Counted from the stretch's first letter, positions 26,194 through 35,297 are shown. The stretch: DNA of 39,974 bases from an uncultured Burkholderiales bacterium (GCA_903910745.1 CAIWAO010000041.1:1-39974), one strand, 5' to 3'. Translations and numbers: made by a program. The notes: generated by a model from the sequence alone, not told the origin.

Positions 26194-27546
26194 TCATAGT
26201 ACGACATGCCCAGTTAATAGGGTTGGAAGCCATGTAGAGAACATAGGTACATATGTAACCAGAGTAATGGCAACAAATATTGCCAAATAATAAGGCCACG
26301 CTGTTTTAGTGGCTTCACCAATAGATATATTGCCAATAGCACAACCAATAAATTGCACTGAACCTACCGGTGGATGTACAAGTCCCAATGCACAGTTTAA
26401 CAATAACATCATTCCAAATTGAACAGGCCCAACTCCCATTTGGATGGCAAGGGGTAAAAAAAGTGGAGTTGTAATTAAAATATGAGCCGCCATATCTAAG
26501 AATATACCCAAGAAAATTTGAATAATATTAATATAAAGCAACATTAGCCAGGGCGTATGAGTTGCATTTAATAGTGCTTGTTCAATCACATCTGGAATCT
26601 CAAGAAAGGCCATCTGATAACGTAACATGTTAGATACGCCTATCAATAACAAAATCACTCCCGTTGTCTTGGATGCTTTTGCTAATGATTTAAAGAGCTT
26701 TTCTCGACTCATTGTTCTGTAAATCACGACTGTCAAAAACAATGCATAAGCTACCGCTATAGCAGCGGCTTCAGTTGCAGTTGCAACCCCCATCAAAATA
26801 CACATTAAAATAATTGCTACCACACCTAGTCCTGGTAGCGAGGCCACAAGGGAATGAAACACAAATGTCCAACCAGGAAAGGTCTCCACCCCAGTGCTGC
26901 CGTCCTCGCGCTTGGGATAGCCATATTTCACTGCCTGCAAATAAGCAGTAACCAGCATACAAACCATGATCCAAAAGACGGGAATGAGGCCTGCAAACAT
27001 TAAGTCTCCAATGGATACCCCCCTTATAACGTGTCCGTCTATAACCCCAGTTGCCGCTTGAGCAGCGAAGGCGTAAATAATCATATTGTGGGAGGTTGGC
27101 ATCAACGCACCTGACAAAGAGGCGTGAGTGGTAACGTTCACAGCGTATGCTGCACTGTAGCCCTCTTTTTTCATTATGGGAATCATCACCCCCCCCATTG
27201 CCGATGTATCAGCCACAGGCGAGCCAGAAACGCCACCAAACAACGTAGACGCCACCACATTTGCAAGACCTAGCCCTCCCCTCCAATGGCCTACTAAACT
27301 GCGGGCAAAGATGACGATTTTGTCTGCAATACCACCGTGTAGCATTAACTCACCGGAGAAAATAAAAAATGGGATCGCTAGAAAAGAAAAAACGTTCATT
27401 CCTGACGTCATCATTTGGATAGCTGTCTCAAAGGGCAAATCCTCTACATAAAATGTAGAAATACAACTGAGTCCGATTGAAAAGGCAACAGGAACACCAA
27501 GCCCAAGAAAAAGTAAAAAGCTTACACAAAGAACTGTTAATGCCAT
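26194..27546 (-). CDS. dctM: TRAP transporter large membrane subunit (DctM type)
   Basis: A 450-residue inner-membrane protein with about 12 hydrophobic segments, the DctM transport subunit of a TRAP system for organic acid uptake driven by an ion gradient. Typical landmarks include FSGELMLHGGIADKIV, GGVSGSPVADTSAMGGVMIP and the C-terminal LGLVHPPVGSVQFIGCAIG. Its start overlaps the last 10 bases of dctQ, implying coupled translation. No DctP solute-binding gene is in the window. The divergent garD gene suggests galactarate or another sugar diacid as substrate; this is an inference. Confidence 0.93.
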   Translation of the reverse strand: MALTVLCVSFLLFLGLGVPVAFSIGLSCISTFYVEDLPFETAIQMMTSGMNVFSFLAIPFFIFSGELMLHGGIADKIVIFARSLVGHWRGGLGLANVVASTLFGGVSGSPVADTSAMGGVMIPIMKKEGYSAAYAVNVTTHASLSGALMPTSHNMIIYAFAAQAATGVIDGHVIRGVSIGDLMFAGLIPVFWIMVCMLVTAYLQAVKYGYPKREDGSTGVETFPGWTFVFHSLVASLPGLGVVAIILMCILMGVATATEAAAIAVAYALFLTVVIYRTMSREKLFKSLAKASKTTGVILLLIGVSNMLRYQMAFLEIPDVIEQALLNATHTPWLMLLYINIIQIFLGIFLDMAAHILITTPLFLPLAIQMGVGPVQFGMMLLLNCALGLVHPPVGSVQFIGCAIGNISIGEATKTAWPYYLAIFVAITLVTYVPMFSTWLPTLLTGHVVL

Positions 27547-28031
27547 GACGGAACCACTTTAAGTGAAAGAACAATTGAAAGTATGTGCTCAATGCAGAAA
27601 AGCGTGATCAAGATACCAGCAGAGATAACCGGAACGTATCTAATCGATTCAGTGAACCCAAGCGTTGGAATAGAATTTCCGTAAGTGGAAATAGCCATAT
27701 CAATTCCGCCAACAAACAAGGCTAGAGCAAAAAGTATTGAGAGAAGATAAACGAATATTTTACAAATAGCTTGTTTTTGGGGAGTAAGAAGATTGACCAA
27801 TGAGTCTAATCCGATATGCCCTGAGTCCCTAACGCCTGCAGATGCACCAAACATTGCAACAGAAATGACCAGTAAGAGAGCCAATTGCTCAACATAAGGA
27901 GGAGCGTTGTTAAACACATACCTCATTACAACGCCGTAAATTACAAAAATTAGGAGTCCAACCAATGATAGACAGGCAAGGTACATAACCCATCTAGATA
28001 ACCGACTGTTTAACGAAGTTAAATAATTCAC
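27537..28031 (-). CDS. dctQ: TRAP transporter small membrane subunit (DctQ type)
   Basis: A 164-residue protein with four hydrophobic helices (about 14-36, 47-67, 87-110, 130-152), the size and topology of DctQ subunits. The conserved-type segment between helices ASAGVRDSGHIGLDSLVN is present. It precedes dctM with a 10-base overlap. Transcription probably starts in the spacer with garD, where the operator-like palindromes lie. Confidence 0.88.
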   Translation of the reverse strand: MNYLTSLNSRLSRWVMYLACLSLVGLLIFVIYGVVMRYVFNNAPPYVEQLALLLVISVAMFGASAGVRDSGHIGLDSLVNLLTPQKQAICKIFVYLLSILFALALFVGGIDMAISTYGNSIPTLGFTESIRYVPVISAGILITLFCIEHILSIVLSLKVVPSWH

Positions 28032-28172
28032 AATTTTCCTATTTTTTTCTGACTAGTAAATACCCTAATGCGATCCAATTTAAAACACAATTTTGCTCGA
28101 CTTTTTAATGTTATCAGTTAAATACTCATTATTATCAAGAAGTACACTAAGAATAAAAATTCGTGATAAAAA

Positions 28173-28198
28173 TTGATGAGAATTTAATATCTGATCAA
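28173..28198. promoter_or_regulatory. 26-bp imperfect palindrome upstream of garD
   Basis: TTGATGAGA and TCTGATCAA flank an eight-base AT core; 10 of 13 half-site positions are symmetric. It ends 15 bases before the garD ATG and lies in the spacer shared with the divergent TRAP operon. It is a strong candidate for a repressor operator; no regulator gene is adjacent. Confidence 0.5.
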
Positions 28199-28213
28199 AA
28201 TTAGGTTAAGAAA

Positions 28214-29764
28214 ATGATACCACTGACTATAAAAATTAACGATCTAGATAATGTGGCAGTTGTTGCTAATGCCAATGGCCTCCCCGCAGGAACAAGGCTA
28301 AACTCTGGATTAATTTTAAAGCAAGACATTCCTCAAGCTCATAAAGTTGCACTTATAGATATCCAAGAAAACTCCGCTGTAATTAGATACGGAATACCGA
28401 TTGGTTATGCGATTAAAAACATTACAGCAGGAAGTTGGGTCAGTGAATCGTTGTTGAAAATGCCGGATGCTAGATCTTTAAACAATTTACCCATTTCAAC
28501 CGTTAAAGCAAAAGAACAGCCTCCTTTGGAGGGCTTTACATTTGAGGGCTATAAAAATGCTGACGGATCGGTTGGAACCCGCAATATTTTGGCAATAACA
28601 ACTACGGTTCAATGTGTATCTGGGGTTGTAGAGCATGCGGTTAAAAAAATCAAGTCAGAACTTCTGTCCAATTATCCCAATGTGGATGACGTAGTTGGAA
28701 TCGAACACACCTATGGTTGTGGTGTAGCGATAGATGCCCAAGGGGCAGATATACCGATCAGAACACTACGCAACATAAGTTTGAATCCAAACTTTGGAGG
28801 AGAGGTAATGGTGGTGAGTCTTGGTTGCGAAAAACTTCAGCCGCAAAGACTTATGCCACCAGGTAGTATTTTTATAAACAAATCAGATAGCCATACTGAA
28901 GAATTAAACGTAGTATGCCTTCAAGATGATGAGCATATTGGCTTCATGTCGATGATTAATTCAATAATTGAATCAGCTAAAAATCATCTTGAAAAGCTCA
29001 ATAAAAGAAAAAGAGTTACTGTGCCCGCAAGTGAGTTAGTCGTTGGTGTGCAATGCGGAGGGAGTGATGCCTTCTCTGGAATTACGGCAAACCCGGCTGT
29101 CGGATTTTGTACTGACCTATTGGTTCGCGTCGGGGCCTCTGTGATGTTCTCTGAGGTGACGGAGGTAAGAGACGGTATAGATCAACTCACGTCCAGAGCA
29201 AGCTCTCCCGATGTAGCACAGAAAATGATTAATGAAATGCAGTGGTATGACAACTACCTCGAAAAGGCAAAGGTGGATCGAAGTGCAAATACAACTCCAG
29301 GAAACAAAAAAGGAGGGTTATCTAACATAGTTGAAAAGGCCATGGGGTCGATCATAAAATCTGGAACCTCTTCAATAACTGGGGTACTCTCGCCCGGGGA
29401 TAAATTAAAACAAAAAGGTCTTACGTTTGCAGCAACCCCGGCAAGTGATTTTATATGTGGGACTTTGCAACTAGCTGCGGGTATGAACTTGCACGTGTTC
29501 ACCACAGGAAGAGGAACTCCTTATGGTTTAGCCGCTGTACCTGTTATCAAGGTAGCCACTCGAACAGACCTTGCAAGGCGGTGGCATGATTTAATGGATA
29601 TAAATGCTGGAAAGATTACAGATGGAACAGCCAGTATCGAGGATGTAGGTTGGGAATTATTTCATATGATGCTGGATGTTGCCAGCGGCAGGAAAAAGAC
29701 CTACGCAGAGCATTGGAAAATACACAATTCCCTAGTTCTTTTCAATCCTGCACCCGTGACCTAA
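28214..29764 (+). CDS. garD: Galactarate dehydratase (GarD, UxaA/altronate family)
   Basis: A 516-residue cytosolic dehydratase that converts D-galactarate (mucate) to 5-dehydro-4-deoxyglucarate. It has the N-terminal SAF domain (about 1-80), the linker with [15 protein letters not shown] (112-126), the catalytic UxaA-type core with [11 protein letters not shown] and [10 protein letters not shown], and [18 protein letters not shown]. Its end, [10 protein letters not shown], closely matches the end of E. coli GarD (about 523 residues), which separates it from altronate dehydratase UxaA. AGG about nine bases before the ATG serves as a ribosome binding site. It is divergent from the TRAP operon. 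No garL, garR or garK is visible. Confidence 0.93.
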   Translation: MIPLTIKINDLDNVAVVANANGLPAGTRLNSGLILKQDIPQAHKVALIDIQENSAVIRYGIPIGYAIKNITAGSWVSESLLKMPDARSLNNLPISTVKAKEQPPLEGFTFEGYKNADGSVGTRNILAITTTVQCVSGVVEHAVKKIKSELLSNYPNVDDVVGIEHTYGCGVAIDAQGADIPIRTLRNISLNPNFGGEVMVVSLGCEKLQPQRLMPPGSIFINKSDSHTEELNVVCLQDDEHIGFMSMINSIIESAKNHLEKLNKRKRVTVPASELVVGVQCGGSDAFSGITANPAVGFCTDLLVRVGASVMFSEVTEVRDGIDQLTSRASSPDVAQKMINEMQWYDNYLEKAKVDRSANTTPGNKKGGLSNIVEKAMGSIIKSGTSSITGVLSPGDKLKQKGLTFAATPASDFICGTLQLAAGMNLHVFTTGRGTPYGLAAVPVIKVATRTDLARRWHDLMDINAGKITDGTASIEDVGWELFHMMLDVASGRKKTYAEHWKIHNSLVLFNPAPVT

Positions 29765-29803
29765 AGACACAGTGAACTAGAAACCCTGATGCAAATTAGG
29801 AGC

Positions 29804-29832
29804 TGGCTGAATGAAATATTTTCATACAGCCA
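29804..29832 (+). terminator. Stem-loop after garD
   Basis: TGGCTGAATGAAA and TTTCATACAGCCA pair over 12 of 13 positions around a TAT loop, followed by CTCTTTG on the plus strand. It lies 40 bases past the garD stop and 18 before the convergent gene's stop. The T-run is weak, so it may act in both directions. Confidence 0.55.
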
Positions 29833-29849
29833 CTCTTTGATAAGTAAAT

Positions 29850-30335
29850 CTATACCTTAGCCAAGATTGAAGCGGCAGTCGATAGCTCGACCTGATCACC
29901 ATGTATTAGCATTAAAAATTCATCTGATTTAATAGCTAATTCATATTTAACGATCAAATCGGCTGAAACACCTAGATCGCTGAGCGCGGCTCCTAAAGCA
30001 GATATACCCCCAACTACAAGAGCTCCTTCAAGCGCAGAGATCAATACTGAGACAAAGGGGCCCGCCATTGCAACCAAACCGAATCCAGGGATTAAGAAAA
30101 CCGCTGGCAAAAAAAGCATACCCCACAGCCCGCCCCAAAACGCACCTGTACTTCCCCATAATTTAATCTTATCATTCGTAGTATAAAAACCGACTGGGTG
30201 TTCCTCACTATGAAATCCTTTGCCAACGATAGATATTTTCTTTATATCAAATCCATTATGACTAAGAAGCTTTATTGCCTGATCAACCTCTTTGTGGGTT
30301 TTATAAATGTAGTGAGCCGCGGTTAAAGATTTCAT
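29850..30335 (-). CDS. Glycine-rich stress-type membrane protein (general stress protein 17M/DUF1269-like)
   Basis: A 161-residue protein. The first 50 residues read like the ferredoxin-like domain of general stress proteins (KSLTAAHYIYKTHKEVDQAI, then DIKKISIVGKGFHSEEHP). A central membrane part (about 65-130) is glycine- and alanine-rich, with two likely helices (GLWGMLFLPAVFLIPGFGLV and GALVVGGISALGAALSDLG), and the tail ends in IHGDQVELSTAASIL. Such proteins are common in hypoxia or stress islands. It lies downstream of the BON protein on the same strand, beside the FNR gene. Confidence 0.75.
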   Translation of the reverse strand: MKSLTAAHYIYKTHKEVDQAIKLLSHNGFDIKKISIVGKGFHSEEHPVGFYTTNDKIKLWGSTGAFWGGLWGMLFLPAVFLIPGFGLVAMAGPFVSVLISALEGALVVGGISALGAALSDLGVSADLIVKYELAIKSDEFLMLIHGDQVELSTAASILAKV

Positions 30336-30380
30336 TTAATTTACCTTTTCATTTAATGATCTAAGAAATTAAATATATTT

Positions 30381-31037
30381 TTACAAGTCATACATTTCTA
30401 ATTTATCTACAACTCTAGAAACATCTTTATTTGCCCAAACCGCATGCTTTACTATTGCTCTCTCGTTCCATGAATGAACTTTCCCACTCAAAGTCACTTC
30501 ACCACCATTAATTGCAACATCAACCTCTGAAGCGTCAGTCAATGCTCTTCTATTTAAAGCATCTAATATATCTGACTTAACTACAGATTTTGAAACATCT
30601 TTTTTAATCGTAATTTGGTCACTGACACCTACGACTCCCATTAAATGAATAATAGATGAATTTAGCATTGCTCGTTGATGATGCCATTTAACTTGACCAG
30701 TTAAAGTAACCCAACCCTTTTCAACTTTAACTTGAATAGTTTCTTTTGAAATTAACGAAGACCAACTAATAATGTTGTCAATAGTATGCGCAATATCACT
30801 ATCTGACTTTATCGCATTACCTGGCAATTTAACTTCAATTTCCATAGCAACACCACGCACTCCTGATACACGTTGCGTAGCCTTTTCGGCGTGAAATTTC
30901 TCAAAATAATTATCTACATTACCACTTAATGAGACGATTCCATCTTTTACAGATACTCCGATATTAGCCTCGTTGACTGATGCCTCATATTTAAGTTCAG
31001 CAATTACGTCCAACTGTAGTTGAGCATCTGTTTTCAT
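30381..31037 (-). CDS. BON-domain protein (three BON repeats, OsmY-like)
   Basis: I place the start at the ATG at 31035-31037, giving 218 residues beginning MKTDAQLQLDVIAELKYEAS, because AGGA lies eight bases upstream and this is the usual family start; the frame stays open 24 codons further. Three BON domains follow in series, each with a VKDGIVSLSGNV-type strand (VKDGIVSLSG, VEKGWVTLTG, INGGEVTLSG) at about 70-residue intervals. BON domains bind phospholipids or other surfaces and occur in envelope stress proteins such as OsmY. No signal peptide is seen, so a cytoplasmic form is possible. Likely cotranscribed with the stress-type membrane gene. Confidence 0.87.
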   Translation of the reverse strand: MKTDAQLQLDVIAELKYEASVNEANIGVSVKDGIVSLSGNVDNYFEKFHAEKATQRVSGVRGVAMEIEVKLPGNAIKSDSDIAHTIDNIISWSSLISKETIQVKVEKGWVTLTGQVKWHHQRAMLNSSIIHLMGVVGVSDQITIKKDVSKSVVKSDILDALNRRALTDASEVDVAINGGEVTLSGKVHSWNERAIVKHAVWANKDVSRVVDKLEMYDL

Positions 31038-31521
31038 AGCAATTCCTAGATAAGTTTGAAGAAAATCAAATGTATGCCTATGCATTGACTTTGAGTTGAT
31101 ATTTGTCACAAAAAAGGTGATTTAAAAATATTTGGTTAAATTTTCTTATTCAAGATGATTTGATCGATTAACAAAAGCAAGTCATCTGTCTGATACCGCA
31201 CTAAAGTTTTAATATAGTGTGCATTTGGGTCCATGCTGATTAACTAAGAAGTTAGAGTAGACAAAGCATGTTAGGCTGGAAATTTTGTCTTAATGAAAAA
31301 ATATATAGGCAATGAGAACAATACAAATATCATCAAATTTATTAAGCATATCAACATAAATAAGAATACCTGACTAATGTACTCCACCGAACCAATCCAC
31401 TGAATTTATGTATATAGACTCACTAACTTAAGAAATGATAAATATCACTGTTTGACTGGTGAATTAAATTTAATATATTTTTATATTTAATAATTTTTTA
31501 TGCGCAACAACAAGGCTATAT
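31038..31521. other. AT-rich intergenic region upstream of fnr
   Basis: This 484-base spacer between the BON gene and the divergent FNR gene has no gene I can support. It is strongly AT-rich. It holds an FNR-like box at 31435-31448, a -10-like TAATAT at 31471-31476 and an AAGG ribosome binding site at 31512-31515. Elsewhere I see only a TTGATCGATTAA near 31159, which does not complete a second FNR site. Confidence 0.6.
31435..31448 (+). promoter_or_regulatory. FNR-like box in the fnr promoter, class II spacing
   Basis: ATGATAAATATCAC matches 8 of 10 conserved bases of TTGAT-N4-ATCAA. If TAATAT at 31471-31476 is the -10, the start point is near 31483 and the box is centred at -41.5, the class II activator position. 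This suggests autoregulation by the encoded FNR protein. Confidence 0.55.
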
Positions 31522-32259
31522 ATGGACATGAGATTAAACATCCCCACTGAGTTAAACATAGCGTGTAGCAAATGTCTTCAATATTCTCAATGTATGCCAA
31601 CGGGTCTAAACGAATATGAGACACTGCGGATGGATAGCTTGGTTACTCAAAGAGTAAGAATAAAGAAGGGAAATGATCTATATCGGAATAACTTCAGCGA
31701 TAAATCTATGTATATTGTGAGAGCAGGATGTTTTAAAACAGTAATTTCCCAACACGATGGGCGAGATCAGGTCGTAGGATTTCACATGTCTGGGGAAAGT
31801 TTAGGGCTAGGTGTAGAACAAAGCAACGGCGCTAACTGCAAAATATCAGCGCTTGAGGACTCCGTCGTATGCGTTATTCCGTTTGTTAAAGTTGAGGAAT
31901 TAGCCAATGCAACGAACGATTTACACTCACACATCCGTCATCTTTTTAGGGTTGAGATCAAAAGAGAAAATTCAGTGATGCTCTTCTTGGGAAGCATGAA
32001 CTCAGAGGAAAGAGTAGCCACTTTCTTGCTTAATCTAAGTTTAAGTCATGAGGCACGGGGATTTTCTGGAACAAATATAAATTTGAAAATGAGTCGCTAT
32101 GATATCGCGAGTTATCTAGGGATTAAACATGAAACAGTCAGTCGTACACTGGCAAAATTCATTAAGGGAAATCTTATTAATCTCAATTTAAGGTTACTGA
32201 AAATAGTAAATTTCAAGGCCCTTCACTCCATTGCCAACGATGGCATTCTCGTAGACTAA
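31522..32259 (+). CDS. fnr: FNR-type oxygen-sensing Crp/Fnr regulator
   Basis: A 245-residue transcription factor. Four cysteines line up with the [4Fe-4S] ligands of E. coli FNR: Cys15, Cys18 and Cys24 (C-x2-C-x5-C) plus Cys117 in SVVCVIPF, equal to FNR Cys20, 23, 29 and 122. The cyclic nucleotide-like beta-roll spans about 30-150, and the C-terminal helix-turn-helix has ETVSR (in KHETVSRTLAKF), the recognition residues Glu, Ser and Arg for TTGAT half-sites. It should therefore activate or repress genes when oxygen is low. AAGG at 31512-31515 is the ribosome binding site. Neighbours are stress-type genes. Confidence 0.94.
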   Translation: MDMRLNIPTELNIACSKCLQYSQCMPTGLNEYETLRMDSLVTQRVRIKKGNDLYRNNFSDKSMYIVRAGCFKTVISQHDGRDQVVGFHMSGESLGLGVEQSNGANCKISALEDSVVCVIPFVKVEELANATNDLHSHIRHLFRVEIKRENSVMLFLGSMNSEERVATFLLNLSLSHEARGFSGTNINLKMSRYDIASYLGIKHETVSRTLAKFIKGNLINLNLRLLKIVNFKALHSIANDGILVD

Positions 32260-32298
32260 AGCAGAGAATTCAAGTAAGTAGCCGAGGATTGTGAATAC

Positions 32299-32952
32299 CT
32301 AGCTCAGGAGATGACCAGTCTTAACAAAGATAGTACAGCCTTCGTTACTAAACGGCTTATGCATGCTCATGTGAGGACTTCTGATCCACGTTCCAGCGGA
32401 ATAGCGTCCGTGCTCATCTTCAAATACACCATCAACGACAAAGATTTCTTCACCTCCATAGTGCCTATGAGGATTAAAAAACGTTTGTGGGGCCCATTTA
32501 ACCAAAGTCGATCCGCTCCCCTGCTGCATCAAAGGCATCACTTTTAGACCAGGCACCATGCCTTGGTACCATGGGGCGGCTTTCGTATCAATGACTTCGC
32601 GGATTACTTGTTCAGAACCAAGATGTCTTAGCTTTACAAATAGGGTACAGCCAGACTCACTGTACGGCGCGTGAGAGGATCCTGGGGGATTCATGATGTA
32701 TGTACCTGCCCTATAGTTGCCGGTCTCATCACTAAAAGTCCCATCTAAAACAAATATCTCCTCTCCTAGCTCATGTTGATGCGCTTGAAATTTAGATCCA
32801 GCTTGATAACGAACAATAGAAGTAGCTTTAGCTATCTCATTACCCTGGCGCTCAAGCATTCGCCTGTCCACACCCAATTCAGGGCTTGGAACCCAGGGCA
32901 AGTCATGATGGTTTATTACGACTCTTTGATTGAAATCATCATTGATTTTCAT
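32299..32952 (-). CDS. Bicupin (ChrR-like cupin) protein
   Basis: A 217-residue protein made of two cupin domains (about 40-110 and 145-212). Each has a full metal set: His58, His60, Glu64, His94 in the first, and His162, His164, Glu168, His198 in the second, in HQHELGEEIFVLDG and HRHYGGEEIFVVDG. ChrR-like cupins of this look occur both as enzyme-like proteins and as zinc anti-sigma domains. The N-terminal anti-sigma zinc-finger helices of ChrR are missing, so an enzymatic or sensory role is more likely. It precedes a gap of 110 bases from an AroE-like gene on the same strand. Confidence 0.85.
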   Translation of the reverse strand: MKINDDFNQRVVINHHDLPWVPSPELGVDRRMLERQGNEIAKATSIVRYQAGSKFQAHQHELGEEIFVLDGTFSDETGNYRAGTYIMNPPGSSHAPYSESGCTLFVKLRHLGSEQVIREVIDTKAAPWYQGMVPGLKVMPLMQQGSGSTLVKWAPQTFFNPHRHYGGEEIFVVDGVFEDEHGRYSAGTWIRSPHMSMHKPFSNEGCTIFVKTGHLLS

Positions 32953-33062
32953 AGTTATTTTTTACCAATTCGAACAAGCCCTTTTAGTTCCTGCCAAGGG
33001 TGTAATTTTTAAGAAATGCAACGACCAAACAACTTACGCCTGAAAACTTAATCAGACGCTAC

Positions 33063-33896
33063 TTAATAATCTAGTTTCGCAGTAGCTCTTAGCTCCTCTG
33101 CTGTTGTGGGTTCGAATCCAAAATACTCTAGATAAACAGGGATTTGCTCAAAAAGCATGTCTGAACCAATTTGAACCCTGCAACCCCGCTTCTTAGCAGC
33201 TAATAAGAAGGCAGTCATCTCAGCCTTTAATACGACTTCGCCGACAAAAGTTTCAGGAGCAATTTTATTCACATCCAATGGCATTGGATCTCCCTCTTTC
33301 ATACCTAGGGGGGTTGCATTGACGACCAAATCATACCCCTCTGGGTCGTTACTGCCCAAGACTACATTAACACCGGAGAAGTTTTCATTTATTCGTCTAC
33401 CCAAGCTCTCGGCGGATTGAGTATTTGCATCAAATAATCCGATAGTTGATATTTTCTCTGAGGAAAGTGAAGCCGCAATTGCTGAGCCGACACCTCCAGA
33501 CCCCACCACTAAAACTCGCTTTCCCAAAGTGTCAAATCCTTTGCGCTGCAGTCCTCTTACGAATCCTAATCCATCAAACATATCCCCTAGAAGTCTTCCA
33601 TTCTGATCTCTTTTAACAGCATTGCAAGCGCCAGCGACTTTAACCGTTGGCGTTATCTCATCCACCAAATCAACAGTTGCTACTTTATGAGGCATCGTAA
33701 TTAATGCACCTCTAATATTTGTTAACTGGAATACGGACCTCAGAAAAACTGAAAAATCTGCAGATCGACACCCCATAGGAATAACCACTGCATTAATTCC
33801 CTTCTTCTCAAAATAGGGGTTGTATATCATAGGGGACTTAAATGTGTAAGTCGGATATCCTATATGTGCGATAAGCTCAGTTTTTCCATTAATCAT
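33063..33896 (-). CDS. Shikimate dehydrogenase-like (AroE paralogue) oxidoreductase
   Basis: The chosen start is ATG at 33894-33896 (277 residues, MINGKTELIAHIGYP); a TTG nine codons upstream is also possible and neither has a clear ribosome binding site. Residues about 5-100 form the substrate domain and about 125-220 the NAD(P)-binding domain with VGSGGVGSAIAASL. Lys71 in ITMPHK and Asp108 in GDMFDGLGF match the catalytic Lys and Asp of AroE. The usual substrate Ser-x-Ser near the start is replaced by PTYTFKSP, and the NT before the Asp is MF. This makes it a paralogue, such as a quinate- or Ael-type enzyme, rather than the housekeeping AroE. Confidence 0.8.
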   Translation of the reverse strand: MINGKTELIAHIGYPTYTFKSPMIYNPYFEKKGINAVVIPMGCRSADFSVFLRSVFQLTNIRGALITMPHKVATVDLVDEITPTVKVAGACNAVKRDQNGRLLGDMFDGLGFVRGLQRKGFDTLGKRVLVVGSGGVGSAIAASLSSEKISTIGLFDANTQSAESLGRRINENFSGVNVVLGSNDPEGYDLVVNATPLGMKEGDPMPLDVNKIAPETFVGEVVLKAEMTAFLLAAKKRGCRVQIGSDMLFEQIPVYLEYFGFEPTTAEELRATAKLDY

Positions 33897-34098
33897 ATTT
33901 AATTTGTATCGGACCAGTTTCAATCAAAATATCATTGTCTAGCCACTGGGAGCATTGAACAATAAAGTGTATGTTTTTTTCTAATGACCATTTAAAGACA
34001 TCTAACTAAAAAAGGCCGTCAATTTATAGTAATTTTAAATTCTGTATTTTTGAGTTAAAAATTATGTATTAATTCTTTCTGGTTACATAAATACTTAT

Positions 34099-34130
34099 TA
34101 TAATTCAGTGTCTTTACCCCGCGGAGACAC
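34099..34130 (+). promoter_or_regulatory. TATAAT and hairpin before the glycosyltransferase operon
   Basis: A perfect TATAAT (34099-34104) lacks a good -35 hexamer. It is followed at once by GTGTCT (34108-34113) and AGACAC (34125-34130), a six-base-pair inverted repeat with an 11-base loop, near the likely start point and about 45 bases before the first start codon. Confidence 0.3.
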
Positions 34131-34175
34131 AGATTATCAGCGTAAAAAGTTGGTCCAATTTTCTAAGGAATTGTT

Positions 34176-35273
34176 TTGTCCCCAAGCATCGATCTTGCCG
34201 TAGTAATTCCTACTTATAACGAAAAGGACAACCTTCACCTTTTAGTCAAAAGCATTGAAAAGAGTCTAGAAGGTTGTAGTTGGGAAGTCATATTCGTGGA
34301 TGACGATTCACCAGATGGGACCGCAGCTTGGGTGCGTGACTACGCAAGGGATTTCCCAAATATAAGATGCATTAGCCGAATTGGAAGAAGGGGCCTATCA
34401 AGTGCCTGTATAGAGGGTATGTTATCCACGAGTGCAACATATTTAGCTGTCATGGACGCTGATCTGCAGCATGATGAACAGCTCCTTCCTACCATGTTGA
34501 ATGCCCTGAAGAACGAAAATTTTGACTTAGCGGTTGGGACCAGATACATGCCTGGTGGTAGTGTTGGTGACTGGGAGGAAAATAGATTAAAAACAAGTCA
34601 GTTTGCTACTGCACTAAGCAAATATGTGTTCAATATAACCCTCTCTGACCCCATGAGTGGTTTCTTTATGATCAGGAGGGATGCGTTTGAAGCAAATGTG
34701 CGTAAACTCTCAAGCCTAGGTTTCAAATTATTGTTAGACATCGTTATTTCTTCAAAATCTAGTTTAAGAGTCAAAGAAATAGCCTTTAATTTTAAGTCTC
34801 GTCATAAAGGCGAAAGCAAACTAGACCTACGAACAGCTTGGGACTATTTACTTTTATTGATAGACAAAAAGATTGGAAATATATTACCTGTTTCCCTCGT
34901 ATCATTTGGAATGGTAGGCACCTTAGGTGTTGCAGTTCACCTCATGGTAGTGCGGTTTTGCTTAACTGCTTTAGAGTTACCGTTTCCCCAATCCCAATCA
35001 ATTGCTGTAGTCATAGCAATGATATTTAATTTTTTCTTAAATAATTTACTTAAATACAGAGATCAAAAATTGGTAGGTATCCGGTTTTACTCCGGCTTGC
35101 TGAAATTTATGTTACTTTGCGGTATCGGTTCAATTGCGAACGTTGGTATTGCAAGCTATATATATCAAGACTTTGGACATTGGTTTGTTTCAGTTTTTGC
35201 GGGCATATTAGTTGGTTTTGGTTGGAATTATGGAGCAACTTCTCTTTTTGTTTGGCAAGGTAAGAAAAGATGA
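34176..35273 (+). CDS. GT2 polyprenyl-phosphate glycosyltransferase fused to GtrA domain
   Basis: A 365-residue fusion. Residues about 6-235 form a dolichol-phosphate-mannose-synthase-like GT2 domain with VVIPTYNEKDNL, FVDDDSPDGT (40-49) and DADLQHD (94-100), the latter holding the DxD metal site. From about 236 four hydrophobic helices form a GtrA-type domain ending in GWNYGATSLFVW. The start is TTG at 34176, chosen because AAGGA lies six bases upstream (34165-34169) and the product begins MSPSIDLAVV. It should attach a sugar to a polyprenyl phosphate, with GtrA probably flipping it. It heads a three-gene operon with an ArnT-like enzyme and a PAP2 phosphatase. Confidence 0.9.
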   Translation: MSPSIDLAVVIPTYNEKDNLHLLVKSIEKSLEGCSWEVIFVDDDSPDGTAAWVRDYARDFPNIRCISRIGRRGLSSACIEGMLSTSATYLAVMDADLQHDEQLLPTMLNALKNENFDLAVGTRYMPGGSVGDWEENRLKTSQFATALSKYVFNITLSDPMSGFFMIRRDAFEANVRKLSSLGFKLLLDIVISSKSSLRVKEIAFNFKSRHKGESKLDLRTAWDYLLLLIDKKIGNILPVSLVSFGMVGTLGVAVHLMVVRFCLTALELPFPQSQSIAVVIAMIFNFFLNNLLKYRDQKLVGIRFYSGLLKFMLLCGIGSIANVGIASYIYQDFGHWFVSVFAGILVGFGWNYGATSLFVWQGKKR

Positions 35274-35297
35274 CGTTTCAAAAAAAATAGTCCCCAT

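Noticed and set aside
28173-28186. FNR box upstream of garD
   Set aside because: TTGATGAGAATTTA has only a good left half; the larger 26-bp palindrome explains the sequence better.
31038-31109. 24-codon longer start of the BON protein
   Set aside because: The internal ATG has AGGA at a proper distance and matches the usual start of the family.
31159-31172. Second FNR box in the fnr upstream region
   Set aside because: The left half TTGAT is perfect but the right half (TAACA) does not match ATCAA.
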